Below, one piece after another: positions 25,890-35,919 of a stretch of 64,000 nucleotides of DNA. Source of the stretch: Roseivivax sp. THAF197b. Its GTDB lineage: Bacteria > Pseudomonadota > Alphaproteobacteria > Rhodobacterales > Rhodobacteraceae. The notes beneath the pieces were generated by a model. The model saw nothing but the letters and a program-made list of their open reading frames with translations, was not told where the DNA came from and did not search any database. The stretch's first letter is position 1. Every line of letters starts with the position of its first letter. Position numbers and translations under genes: made by a program. The stretch is taken from the NCBI RefSeq assembly GCF_009363255.1, contig NZ_CP045318.1, forward strand, positions 2,221,501-2,285,500, in the 5' to 3' direction.

Positions 25890-27518
25890 TCAACTCGGGC
25901 CTGCTTCCTTCAGGGTCTGGCGCAGCTCGTTCTTCTTGACCTTGCCGGTCGAGGTCTTGGGCAAATCCCCGAAGATGACACGCTTCGGCTTCTGAAACCC
26001 CGCAAGGCGCTCTCGAGCATGGTCGAGAAGCGCCTCCTCGGAGACCGAAGCCCCCGGCGCAAGTTCGACGAAGGCGCAGGGCACCTCGCCCCATTTCTCG
26101 TCGGGCATCGCCACCACGGCGGCCAGGCTGACCGAAGGATGGGTATAGATCGCCTTTTCCACCTCGATGGACGAGATATTCTCGCCGCCCGAGATGATGA
26201 TGTCCTTGGCCCGGTCGCGGATCTCCACGTAGCCATCGGGATGCTGCACGGCGATATCGCCCGACCAGAACCAGCCGTCGCGGAAGGATTTCTCGGTCTC
26301 TTCGGGCTGCTTGAAATAGCCCTTCATCACGATGTTGCCTCGGAACACGATCTCGCCCTGGGTCTCGCCGTCCCAGGGCACGGGTTGGCCGGTCTCCGGG
26401 TCGAGGACCAGCACGTCCTCCTGCAATTCGTAGGCCACGCCCTGCCGCGCTTTCAGTCGCGCGCGCTCCGCAAGGGGCAGATCCCGCCAGGCGGGCTTCT
26501 CGGCGCAGACAACGGCCGGGCCATAGACCTCGGTCAGGCCGTAGACATGGGTGATCTCGATGCCCATGTCTTCCATCCTGGCGATGACGGAGGCGGGCGG
26601 CGGTGCTGCAGCGGTCATCATGCGGATCTTTTGCGGAAAGTCGCGACGGTCATCCGGCCCTGCGCCTGCAATCATCGACATGATGATCGGCGCGCCACAA
26701 AGATGCGTGACGCCATGATCCGCGAAAGCCGCATAGATCGCATCGGCCCGCGGCGCGCGGAGGAAGACATGGCAGCCGCCCAGGAGCGTGATCGTCCAGG
26801 GAAAGCACCAGCCGTTGCAGTGAAACAGCGGCAGGGTCCAGAGGTAGACCGGATGATGCGGCATCTCCCAGGTGACCACGTTGTTGACCGCGTTGGTCCA
26901 GGCGCCGCGATGGGAATAGACGACGCCTTTGGGCCGACCGGTCGTGCCCGACGTGTAATTGAGCGCCAGCGCGTCCCATTCATCGTCAGGCAGCGCATAG
27001 GCGAAATCGGGATCGCCCTCGGCCAGCAGATCGTCATAGCTGAGCGCGCCGATCCGCTCCCCGCCCGGCCCTTCGCTGTCCTCGATATCGATGATCAGAA
27101 GGTCCCGGCCCGATTGCGCCACCGCCTCCGCCGCCATGGCGGAGAACTCGGTATCGACCAGCAGCACCTTCGCCTCGCCGTGATCGAGGATGTAGCCGAT
27201 CGTGCCCGCATCGAGCCGGACATTGTTGGCATTCAGAACGGCCCCGAGCATGGGAACAGCCAGCGCGCATTCCAGCGCTTCGGGGATGTTGGGCGCAATC
27301 AGCGCCACGGTATCGCCCTTGCTCACCCCGCGTTTTTGCAGCGCGGAGGCCAGACGTTTGCACCGATCCGCCACCTCGCCCCAGTTGCGGCGAATGCGGC
27401 CATGGATCTGCGCGGGCAGTTCGGGATGCACCCGCTCCACGCGTTTCAGGATCGAGACCGGCGAGAGCGCGGCGAAATTGGCGGGCGTGCGGGCCAATTC
27501 GGGTCCATCGTAGATCAT
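25890..27518 (-). CDS. AMP-forming acyl-CoA synthetase (short/medium-chain, AAE7-like)
   Basis: A 542-residue ANL-superfamily ligase that activates a carboxylic acid as acyl-AMP, then acyl-CoA. The P-loop YTSGTTGRPKGVVYSHRG (about residue 186), HVYGLTEVYGP (about 307), GWFWSGDIAVQHPDGY (about 419) and the C-terminal catalytic KTSTGKVKKNELR (about 520) are intact. The sequence resembles plant peroxisomal AAE-type and CaiC-like ligases; the DMSP-pathway ligase DmdB is a related alternative, and substrate cannot be told from sequence. It lies downstream of an exported hydrolase, on the same strand. Confidence 0.85.
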   Translation of the reverse strand: MIYDGPELARTPANFAALSPVSILKRVERVHPELPAQIHGRIRRNWGEVADRCKRLASALQKRGVSKGDTVALIAPNIPEALECALAVPMLGAVLNANNVRLDAGTIGYILDHGEAKVLLVDTEFSAMAAEAVAQSGRDLLIIDIEDSEGPGGERIGALSYDDLLAEGDPDFAYALPDDEWDALALNYTSGTTGRPKGVVYSHRGAWTNAVNNVVTWEMPHHPVYLWTLPLFHCNGWCFPWTITLLGGCHVFLRAPRADAIYAAFADHGVTHLCGAPIIMSMIAGAGPDDRRDFPQKIRMMTAAAPPPASVIARMEDMGIEITHVYGLTEVYGPAVVCAEKPAWRDLPLAERARLKARQGVAYELQEDVLVLDPETGQPVPWDGETQGEIVFRGNIVMKGYFKQPEETEKSFRDGWFWSGDIAVQHPDGYVEIRDRAKDIIISGGENISSIEVEKAIYTHPSVSLAAVVAMPDEKWGEVPCAFVELAPGASVSEEALLDHARERLAGFQKPKRVIFGDLPKTSTGKVKKNELRQTLKEAGPS

Positions 27519-27637
27519 GCGGTGCTCCCTTCGGATATTTGGCTTCTGCGGGATACGGAGATGATGCTTGCGCTGTGCACGATGGGGGCGTCACTCACCC
27601 AAGCGGCCTCTGGGCGTGTTTCGGCGTCATAGGGCAT
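27515..27637 (-). CDS. Possible 40-aa leader/small protein upstream of the acyl-CoA ligase
   Basis: ATG at 27637 is preceded by GGGAGGAGG, one of the strongest ribosome sites in the window, and opens 40 codons (MPYDAETRPEAAWVSD start) whose TGA overlaps the ligase ATG by ATGA. No family is recognised and no amino acid is enriched enough to call an attenuation leader. The 258 nt between it and the serine hydrolase stop shows no other feature. Confidence 0.4.
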   Translation of the reverse strand: MPYDAETRPEAAWVSDAPIVHSASIISVSRRSQISEGSTA

Positions 27638-27895
27638 CCCTGCCTCCTCCCTTGCGCCCGGCGTGGCATGCGGAGCGCCATTCATTCCGGTGGGGCTAAA
27701 CACCCCTGTCCAAATCAGTAATGCAAGATCGCGCCCGGGGTTTCCAGAAGGGACAGACGCGCGCGATTTCCGGGCGGCGATTCGGAAGATCCGAGAGTTG
27801 CGCCGACGCGGCCCGCCTCGCGCTGCAATTGCTACGCTCGCCACGTTGGCACGGACGGACAACCTGATCGGCAGCCCGGATCATCGCCTCCGGGA

Positions 27896-29239
27896 TCAGC
27901 GGCGATCCATCAAGAACTCGGCCACGGCCTGATAGGCGGGAAGCGAGGTCGGGTCGATGAAGCCGTTCTGCGCTTGCGGGAAGGAGGCGAGGCGCACGAG
28001 CACCATCTCTGCGGTCGGGTCGACATAGATCGTCTGGCCATGCACGCCGCGGGCCGCGAATGCGCCGTGATCGTTGTGCAAGACCCACCACTGGCTGGTG
28101 TAGCTGCCCGGCCCGAAGGTCGGGAATCCGTCGCCGAACTTGGAGCGGTCGCCGCCCGCGCTGATCTTTTCCACGACCTCGGCCGGGAAGAGCCTCTCGC
28201 CGTTGATCTCGCCTTCGTTTAGCATCAACTGGCCCAGGCGCCCAAGGTCGCGCAGGCCCGCCGTGATACCGCCTCCCGCGAAGGGCACGCCCTTGCCGTC
28301 GACCGTCTGGTAGGCGTCCTGCTCGACACCCATGCGCCGCCAGAGCCGGTCCGAGGCCAGCTCGGTCACCGACTGGCCCGACACGCGGCTGATGATCCAG
28401 CCCAGCATGTCGGAATTGATCGTCTTGTAGTGAAACTCGTCGCCGTGACTGCCCTCGGGCTCCACCTGCTGGAGATATTCCCAGTAGCCGTCCGGGCCCT
28501 CGTAATCTTCGGCCTTGGGCAGCGGGCTCGCGGCGCGGGAATAAAGCCAGATATCGGCGTTGGGATCGGAATAATCCTCGGAATACTTGACGCCGGTGGT
28601 CATATCCATGACCTGCCGCACCGTCGCCGAGGCGAAGGCGCTGTCGCCAATCTCGGGGATGATGTCGCGCACGAGCGCCGCGTCGTCGAGCGTGCCTTCG
28701 ACCACCATGATCTCGGCCAGAAGGCCGGTGAAGGACTTCGTCATCGACATGATCGCGTGCTTGCCGTCTTCCTCGAGGCAGCCGAAATAGCGCTCATAGA
28801 CTACCTCGCCTTCGTGCAGGATCAGCATGCCGTCGGTGTAATTGGCGTAGAGCGACTCTTCCCACGTCATCTCCGCGTCGCTGTTCTGCGGCGTGAAGGT
28901 CAGGGCGTCGATCTGCTGGCGCAGTTCGGCAAACTCCGCCGGGCTGGGATAATCGAGCGGAACCGGCGCGCCCAAGCCGCGGCTGATCTCTTCTGTCGGC
29001 AGGAATTCCCGCAGGTGGCAGACCGACCAGCGCAGCCGCGGGAAGCTGAAATAGACGCTGTCGGGCTGCGTGATGATCCTGTCGGGCGGCGGCGGGAAGC
29101 CCTGCATCCAGCCCATCACGTTGGGGTCAGAGTCCTGCGCCGTCAGCGGTTCGGTCTGCGCCTCTGCGCTGCCCGGCACGCCAAGGAACAGGACCGCGCC
29201 TGCGACCATCGCGGCAAGATTAGAAATTGACGACGACAT
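27896..29239 (-). CDS. Exported serine hydrolase (class C beta-lactamase/6-aminohexanoate hydrolase fold)
   Basis: A 447-residue protein with an N-terminal signal peptide (LAAMVAGAVLFLGVPGSAEA). Catalytic SMTK at 165-168 gives the Ser/Lys pair; Tyr271 in FHYKTINSDMLGWI is the likely third catalytic residue; VHGQTIYVDP stands for the KTG-like motif. Family members include penicillin-binding esterases, EstB esterases and the nylon-oligomer hydrolase NylB, so an amide or ester substrate in the periplasm is likely but unknown. AGGAGG precedes the ATG by 8 nt. It overlaps the barrel gene by 20 nt, so the two are co-translated. Confidence 0.83.
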   Translation of the reverse strand: MSSSISNLAAMVAGAVLFLGVPGSAEAQTEPLTAQDSDPNVMGWMQGFPPPPDRIITQPDSVYFSFPRLRWSVCHLREFLPTEEISRGLGAPVPLDYPSPAEFAELRQQIDALTFTPQNSDAEMTWEESLYANYTDGMLILHEGEVVYERYFGCLEEDGKHAIMSMTKSFTGLLAEIMVVEGTLDDAALVRDIIPEIGDSAFASATVRQVMDMTTGVKYSEDYSDPNADIWLYSRAASPLPKAEDYEGPDGYWEYLQQVEPEGSHGDEFHYKTINSDMLGWIISRVSGQSVTELASDRLWRRMGVEQDAYQTVDGKGVPFAGGGITAGLRDLGRLGQLMLNEGEINGERLFPAEVVEKISAGGDRSKFGDGFPTFGPGSYTSQWWVLHNDHGAFAARGVHGQTIYVDPTAEMVLVRLASFPQAQNGFIDPTSLPAYQAVAEFLMDRR

Positions 29240-30734
29240 TGACGAAACCTCCTGTCCAAGGGTCTGCAGAACCGCCGATCACGTCATCGATCGCCTCGCC
29301 GGGATAGGATACCGAGAAACCGGCCGTCAGGAATGTGTTGCGGTTGAGGATGCGGCTGTATTCGAGAAAGAGGTCATCGGCGAGATGCGCCTCCGTGACG
29401 CCCGCCACGACGTTCCCGTTCACGTCGACGCGCGTCGCCTGACCGAATTGCACGGGGGAGTTCAGCTCGTTGGCGCGGATATGGGCGTAGCGCAGCGTGA
29501 CGGTGTCCTGCTTCGTCGGCTGCACGCGCAGGGCCAGCGTCAGGGCATTCACGTTCGAATTGATGAAGGTCGAGGCGGATTTCGACCCGGTCGCCCAGGC
29601 ACTCGGGCTGCCCTGGTAGTAGAGCGGGTCGAACCGCTCGAGTGTGCTCGTATCCGGATCGTCGCCTGAAAAGGTCTGGTATCCGAGCGTCAGGTTCGGC
29701 GACCACGCCACGTTCGCGAAGGTATATCCGGCGGTGACCCGGCCGGCCCAGGCCTCGAGATCGGTCCGGTCGTTCCACTGGTAGGCCAGATCGCCGGTGA
29801 AGACCCAGTTCTCGAGCGGCCCGGTGAATGAATTTGTCTTGGCGTAGAACCCGAGCGTTTTGGTCCCCTCGCGCGCACCCGTCGTGACCGAGGGCGGGCC
29901 GATCCCGCCCGGGGCAGCCTGCGGATAAGGGGTGTCGGACTTCAGAACGTTCACGAACGTCGCGCCGAGATATCCGCCCGCTGGATCGTCGACGCGCAGA
30001 TCAAACCCCGCCAGCTCGTTCTTTCCGTCCGTCGAGGGCAGCTCGTTCGGATCGAGGTAGAAGGCCGTCCCGGTCACCGCGCCGTAGGACAGCCGCCCGA
30101 TCGCCGCCTTCTCCCACGCCTTGCGCGGCCCGAATTTCAGCGCGCCCCGTTCGAAGCCGCTGGTCGCGCCATTCGCGATCAGCATGCCGGTGCCGAGCGT
30201 CAACTCGCGCGGTCCCAGCGAGACATCGTAGGACAGGCCGTTGTTCAGATCGCCGCCGATGCCGAGATAAGCCTCTTCGAGCGTCTCCGCACCGGTATCG
30301 CCCGTATCGAACGCATCCGTGCCCCAGGTGTAGGACGACACCGCCGAAAGCTTGCCGTAGATGCTGGCGCCCGCGTCGAGCTGGTACTCGAAGCTGACAC
30401 CGGGCGTGATATAGCCTTCCAGCCAATTCGTGTCGGGATCGAACCCGCTTGCAGGCGCAGTGGTTGCGGCAAGATCCCAGAACAGGTTGCGTTCGCTGAC
30501 GGCATTCAATCCGAATTGCAAGTGGCCACGCACGGTCAGGCCGTCCCGATCATGGAACAGCATCGGGTCGCGCTCCTGCGCCTCGGCGGAAAGCGCTGCA
30601 AAACACGCAAGGCCAGTGCAGAAGATCAGACGTGACGGCAGAGATTGCCGCGCAACGCCGTGGCCTCCCCGCCCTGATGCGCCGATCCAAAGAAGGCCGT
30701 GCGCGCCTGCTGACTTGTAACTTTCTTCCGCCAT
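29220..30734 (-). CDS. Outer-membrane beta-barrel, alginate-export (AlgE-like) family
   Basis: A 504-residue protein. After a signal sequence (RLIFCTGLACFAALSAEA, cut near residue 52) comes a string of alternating aromatic/polar strands such as YLGATFVNVL, LGFYAKTNSF, WVFTGDLAYQWN and VTLRYAHIRANEL, ending in NVVVNF with the terminal Phe expected of an outer-membrane barrel. It matches the alginate-export domain pattern, which covers channels for acidic polymers or small organics. The N-terminal region before the signal core is unusually long (about 30 residues); no better start codon is in frame. Overlaps the hydrolase gene. Confidence 0.78.
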   Translation of the reverse strand: MAEESYKSAGAHGLLWIGASGRGGHGVARQSLPSRLIFCTGLACFAALSAEAQERDPMLFHDRDGLTVRGHLQFGLNAVSERNLFWDLAATTAPASGFDPDTNWLEGYITPGVSFEYQLDAGASIYGKLSAVSSYTWGTDAFDTGDTGAETLEEAYLGIGGDLNNGLSYDVSLGPRELTLGTGMLIANGATSGFERGALKFGPRKAWEKAAIGRLSYGAVTGTAFYLDPNELPSTDGKNELAGFDLRVDDPAGGYLGATFVNVLKSDTPYPQAAPGGIGPPSVTTGAREGTKTLGFYAKTNSFTGPLENWVFTGDLAYQWNDRTDLEAWAGRVTAGYTFANVAWSPNLTLGYQTFSGDDPDTSTLERFDPLYYQGSPSAWATGSKSASTFINSNVNALTLALRVQPTKQDTVTLRYAHIRANELNSPVQFGQATRVDVNGNVVAGVTEAHLADDLFLEYSRILNRNTFLTAGFSVSYPGEAIDDVIGGSADPWTGGFVNVVVNF

Positions 30735-30768
30735 GCCCCCTGCAAAAGCCCGAAGTGGTGTCGCTCAG

Positions 30769-30809
30769 GTCAAATCTGCGCAATTTTCGGTCTCTTGAGA
30801 AGATTTGAC
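30769..30809. promoter_or_regulatory. Inverted repeat in the barrel-gene promoter region (candidate operator)
   Basis: GTCAAATCT (30769-30777) and AGATTTGAC (30801-30809) are perfect 9-bp inverted repeats with centres 32 bp apart, about three helical turns. The flanks TCAG and CCTGA extend the symmetry. It lies 35-75 nt upstream of the barrel gene start, in the 165-nt gap before the di-haem gene stop. Confidence 0.5.
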
Positions 30810-30899
30810 TGCGCGACCTGACATGATCGTGTCCGCCATTGTCGAAAATCGCGCCATGGCTCGCAGGCACGTCTCCGCAGCTTGCATCGCTTGCGCGCT

Positions 30900-32399
30900 C
30901 TAGTGCGCGTCTTCGGCCTGATACATTACGAGGTTCTCAAGAAACGCGAGCAGCTTCTCCTGCGCCTCTGCATTCATTTGATCGAAACGCGCGACGCTCT
31001 CGGAGGCGTCTCCACCGTGAAGCAGGATCGCTTCTCTCAACGTGGTCGCCCGACCGTCATGCAGCCACGGGCCGGTCACACCGACGCCCGCGAGAGAGCG
31101 CGTGAGGAACATCGACGCGCCAAGACCAAGCGGATCGTCCGGATCCGACAGCGCAGGTCCCATATCGTGACGTTTGAGATCCGTGAACCACCGGGCAATC
31201 CCGCCCTCACCCTCCGAGGGTTCGAGCGCGCCCAGATGATACGTTTCGCCTGTGACGGCCTCGACCCGGTTGTTGGGCGGATCCGCCGCGAGATCGAAAG
31301 CGATGGCGGTCGCATCGGCGAGGCCATGAGACGCAGGAACAGACCCGTCCGGAAAGGTGGCGTCATGGAACCCGGCGACCCGGCTCGGTTCGCGGAATTC
31401 GGTGTCGGACAGGGCCATCTCAGGGATGTGACAACTGGCGCATCGGGCTTCCCCGAACAATGCCTCGCCTGCGACGATATCCGCACGCGCAATGTCGGAA
31501 AGCTCGAGCAATCCCAGATCAGCCAGTTCGATCTTGCTGACGGGCCTTTCCAACGCGGCCATGTAGACCGTGAGGGCGGTCATGTCTCCGACGGTCAGTT
31601 CATCGGTGACACCGTCGAAATCCCCGTCGAGATCTCCCACAAGTTCCACCGCTTGCAGACCCAATTCGTTGTGCGCCGCGCTTCGGGTGAAGGACCGGAT
31701 CGTCGAATGGGTGCCCTTCCAGCCGAAGGCTTTTACGACGAGGTCATCGTCGATGCCTTCCAGCCTGGATGTATCGACGGCAACTTCGCAGGGCTCGGTC
31801 GATCGGCGTGTGACCTCCAATGTGCCGAAGGAGATGGTCTTGGCCGACAGGGGCGCCACCGCGCGTCCGGTGCCGCATGCTTTCGTGATGGCGGCGTCCC
31901 GTTGCAGGTAAAGCTCCAGGCTCATTTCCTCCGCAAGCCGTTGAGGAATGCCGAGCGCGAAAAGCGGCAATGTATTGCGCTCCAGGTACTTCGAGGGATC
32001 GCCGGTGTGACCGGGATCGATCACGACATTCAGGGCGACGTCGCCCGCGCCGTTGGCAAAGGGCGCATTATGGCAAGCGATACAGGACGTGGCGTTCGCA
32101 CCGCCTTCGCGCTTCGGGATGTGGTTGGCCCATTCGTCAGCCCCGGTCAGATCCGCCCTCGGGAACCGGGTGAATCTGCGCCCTTCACCGATATTTGCTC
32201 CAACCCCCGCCGCGGCGTCGAAACTGAATTCGGTCAACTCGTCCCCGGCCTCGAAGGCGTGAAGAAAGGCCTCAGCCGCTTGTCCGTTCTGGACCATGGC
32301 GTTGAGCTCGCTCTGTTGGACAGGCTCGAGTGCGGCTTCACCCGAAGCGGCCGCGGTCGATACGGACGCGAACATCGCGCAGAGTACAAAGAACCTCAT
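30900..32399 (-). CDS. Exported di-haem oxidoreductase (DHOR / cytochrome c peroxidase-like)
   Basis: A 499-residue protein with a short signal peptide (FFVLCAMFASVSTAAA). Two c-type haem sites are seen: SCIACH (106-110) and RCASCH (320-324). This spacing and the ARWFTDLKRHDMGP and FLTRSLAGVGVTGPWLHDGR segments fit the di-haem oxidoreductase family (DUF1111), related to MauG and cytochrome c peroxidases; known relatives oxidise thiols or organic substrates in the periplasm. AAGGAA lies before the ATG. It is followed on the same strand by the barrel and the serine hydrolase, with a 165-nt gap that holds an operator-like repeat. Confidence 0.85.
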   Translation of the reverse strand: MRFFVLCAMFASVSTAAASGEAALEPVQQSELNAMVQNGQAAEAFLHAFEAGDELTEFSFDAAAGVGANIGEGRRFTRFPRADLTGADEWANHIPKREGGANATSCIACHNAPFANGAGDVALNVVIDPGHTGDPSKYLERNTLPLFALGIPQRLAEEMSLELYLQRDAAITKACGTGRAVAPLSAKTISFGTLEVTRRSTEPCEVAVDTSRLEGIDDDLVVKAFGWKGTHSTIRSFTRSAAHNELGLQAVELVGDLDGDFDGVTDELTVGDMTALTVYMAALERPVSKIELADLGLLELSDIARADIVAGEALFGEARCASCHIPEMALSDTEFREPSRVAGFHDATFPDGSVPASHGLADATAIAFDLAADPPNNRVEAVTGETYHLGALEPSEGEGGIARWFTDLKRHDMGPALSDPDDPLGLGASMFLTRSLAGVGVTGPWLHDGRATTLREAILLHGGDASESVARFDQMNAEAQEKLLAFLENLVMYQAEDAH

Positions 32400-32850
32400 G
32401 CCAGTTCCTTTCTCTCAGCTGGATACACGCCTAGGTTGCATGATCCGATCTGCATGTACAGTCGCGTTACCGCCGGGATGGATTTTCGGCGGCTTTCCGT
32501 TGGCGAAGGAGTGGCGTTTGCGGCGCTCCTGCTGCCCGAAGCAGCGTCAAAGCGCGCTATTGATGAAAATTTCGGCGTAGATGCGCGTCAGTGAAAGGAG
32601 CGCTCGTGTGATCGAGCCCTGATGCGATGGGGGGCACGCGGCACCTTGCCAGAAGACGGTGGCGGCACGGAACCGTCAGACCGCGGCGTGCTCTGCGGCC
32701 TCCGTCTTCGGCGCCCGAATGCCGTGTCCCGCTGCGCGAAAGGCCCCCAACCCGCTCACAGGGCCGTCACCTCCTGCCCTTGCTCCGCGACAAAAAATGC
32801 CCGGCGCGGCCAGGGGCCGAACCGGGCATATTGCATCTCGGGCGCGTCTT
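32400..32850. other. 451-nt intergenic region between guaB and the di-haem gene
   Basis: It contains the guaB terminator (32792-32829) and presumably the di-haem gene promoter. A 46-codon plus-strand frame at 32454-32594 has no ribosome site or family and is not called. Otherwise nothing is seen. Confidence 0.5.
32792..32829 (-). terminator. Rho-independent terminator of guaB
   Basis: On the minus strand ATGCCCGG (32829-32822) pairs with CCGGGCAT (32804-32797) and is followed by TTTTTT. It lies 22 nt after the guaB stop. Confidence 0.85.
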
Positions 32851-34338
<1,488 letters not shown>

Positions 34339-34425
34339 CTATTACATGGAGCGGAGTGATTGGAAAGGCCAAGCACGGGTTTTCTGGCATATGCGCGGAT
34401 CGACCGCGCCACGGCCATGGCACAC

Positions 34426-34550
34426 GGCCGCCAGAAGAGCGTTTTTTGGGAAAGGTGAAGCGGTATGGCCAGGCCCGGCAGACCAAAGCCTGCGCGGGGC
34501 GGCGCATGCGGGAACCGAGGGCGCGAAACAAGGGCGCCTTGATCCCTCTA
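34426..34550 (+). repeat. Intergenic repeat family 1, copy A
   Basis: Shares with 39211-39335, in the same order and spacing, CCAGAAGAGCGTTTTTT, GAAAGGTGAAGCG, a GCGCGGG tract, then CGGGA-CCGAGGG and AAACAAGGGCGC. The 24-nt core is 34440-34463. No reading frame is conserved between copies, so it is a nucleotide-level element. Confidence 0.65.
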
Positions 34551-34698
34551 GGTGCCGCGGGCCCGATATGCTGGGCCGCGCCACCGTCCCGTCCCGGTCC
34601 GGTCAAGACGCGAATGCTGCGGGGAGAGTATCGCGGGCCCTGCCCTCCGCCTTTCCGAATTGGGACCCAGCGGATGAATTGGCCCGCCTGCGAGCCAA

Positions 34699-34716
34699 GA
34701 GGGGGCCGGCCCCCTC
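34699..34716. repeat. Perfect 18-bp GC palindrome
   Basis: GAGGGGGCCGGCCCCCTC is self-complementary and resembles the GAGGGGGC/GCCCCCTC stem of repeat family 2 with its loop removed. It lies 105 nt before the agmatinase start. Function unknown. Confidence 0.6.
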
Positions 34717-34821
34717 CTCCGTCCGCGGGCTTGCCCGTGGACATGACCTGCATGCGCGTCTTGCGCGCATTCCGCCGGATCCGCGCTTGCCACGGGCCGC
34801 GCCTGCGTCGACACTGACCGC

Positions 34822-35781
34822 ATGAGCCATGGATACGATACGGGCCGACTCAACCTGCCCTTCACCGGAATTTGCACCTTCGCCAAGAAGCCGTTCGAGC
34901 CGGACTGGTCCCGTCTCGATGCCGATGCGGCGATCCTGGGTGCCCCCTTCGATGCAGGCACGCAATACCGCGCGGGCGCACGGTTCGGCCCGCGCGCGGT
35001 GCGGGAAGCCTCCACGCTGTTCTCCTTCGGTCATGCAGGCGCCTACGATCACGAGGACGATGTCACCTATCTCGGCCCCGACGTGCAGATCGTCGATATG
35101 GGCGATGCGGACATCATCCATACCGACACGCATCAAAGCCACGCCAATATCGAAACCGGCATCCGTGCCGCCCTGCGCGCCGCAGCGCTTCCGGTGCTGA
35201 TCGGCGGCGATCACTCGGTGAATATTCCCGCGATCCGCGCCTTCGACGATGCGGGCGACATCCATGTTCTGCAGATCGACGCGCATCTCGATTTCGTCGA
35301 TGAACGCCACGGCGTCCGGCACGGCCACGGCAATCCGATGCGCCGCGCGGCAGAGCGGCCCTATGTCACCGGCCTCACCCAGCTTGGCATTCGCAATGTC
35401 AGCTCCACCGCGAAGGAAGGCTATGACGATGCCCGCGCGATGGGCGCCGATATCCTGTCGGTGCGGCAGGTGCGCCGCGTTGGCGCCCGTGCTGCGGCCG
35501 CGCGCATCCCGCCCGGGGCCCGCGTCTACATCACGCTCGATATCGACGCCTTCTGCCCCTCGATCGCGCCGGGCACCGGCACGCCGTCCCATGGCGGCTT
35601 TCTCTATTACGAGGTGCTCGAGATCCTGCAGGAGGTCGCCCGCGCCCATGACGTCGTCGGCATCGACCTCGTGGAGGTGGCCCCGGATTACGACCCGTCC
35701 GGATCGACAGCGATCCTCGCCGCGCAGATCCTGATGAACCTTCTGGGCTTCGTCTTTCACGCCCGCCGCGCCGGGGGCTGA
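34822..35781 (+). CDS. speB: Agmatinase-family ureohydrolase
   Basis: A 319-residue Mn enzyme of the ureohydrolase fold. Metal motifs: LIGGDHSVNIPA (about residue 130), QIDAHLDFVDERHGVRHGHG (about 152) and TLDIDAFCPSIAPGTG (about 240). GAPFDAGTQYRAGARFGPRA near the N-terminus is usual for agmatinases. Likely substrate is agmatine (to putrescine and urea) but guanidinobutyrate or guanidinopropionate are equally possible in this branch. It differs clearly from the arginase at 3.4 kb. Stands alone; the CoA-transferase gene starts 138 nt later. Confidence 0.85.
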   Translation: MSHGYDTGRLNLPFTGICTFAKKPFEPDWSRLDADAAILGAPFDAGTQYRAGARFGPRAVREASTLFSFGHAGAYDHEDDVTYLGPDVQIVDMGDADIIHTDTHQSHANIETGIRAALRAAALPVLIGGDHSVNIPAIRAFDDAGDIHVLQIDAHLDFVDERHGVRHGHGNPMRRAAERPYVTGLTQLGIRNVSSTAKEGYDDARAMGADILSVRQVRRVGARAAAARIPPGARVYITLDIDAFCPSIAPGTGTPSHGGFLYYEVLEILQEVARAHDVVGIDLVEVAPDYDPSGSTAILAAQILMNLLGFVFHARRAGG

Positions 35782-35919
35782 GCCCGCGCAGGAAGAATGC
35801 GCCATCTGGAAAGCAGCTTGCCGCCGATCCCGGCGCGCGCGCCCGAAATCCCTTGCATCGCCGCGTTGCAGCGCGTTCAAACGTGTAAAACACGACCCTG
35901 AGCAGACGAGCCCCTCACA

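Noticed and set aside
25434-27632. 732-codon open frame on the plus strand
   Set aside because: Antisense to the acyl-CoA ligase with intact motifs; no domain in the translated shadow.
32454-32594. 46-codon plus-strand frame (MYSRVTAGMDF start) upstream of the di-haem gene
   Set aside because: No ribosome site, no coupling to a neighbour and no family; length expected by chance.
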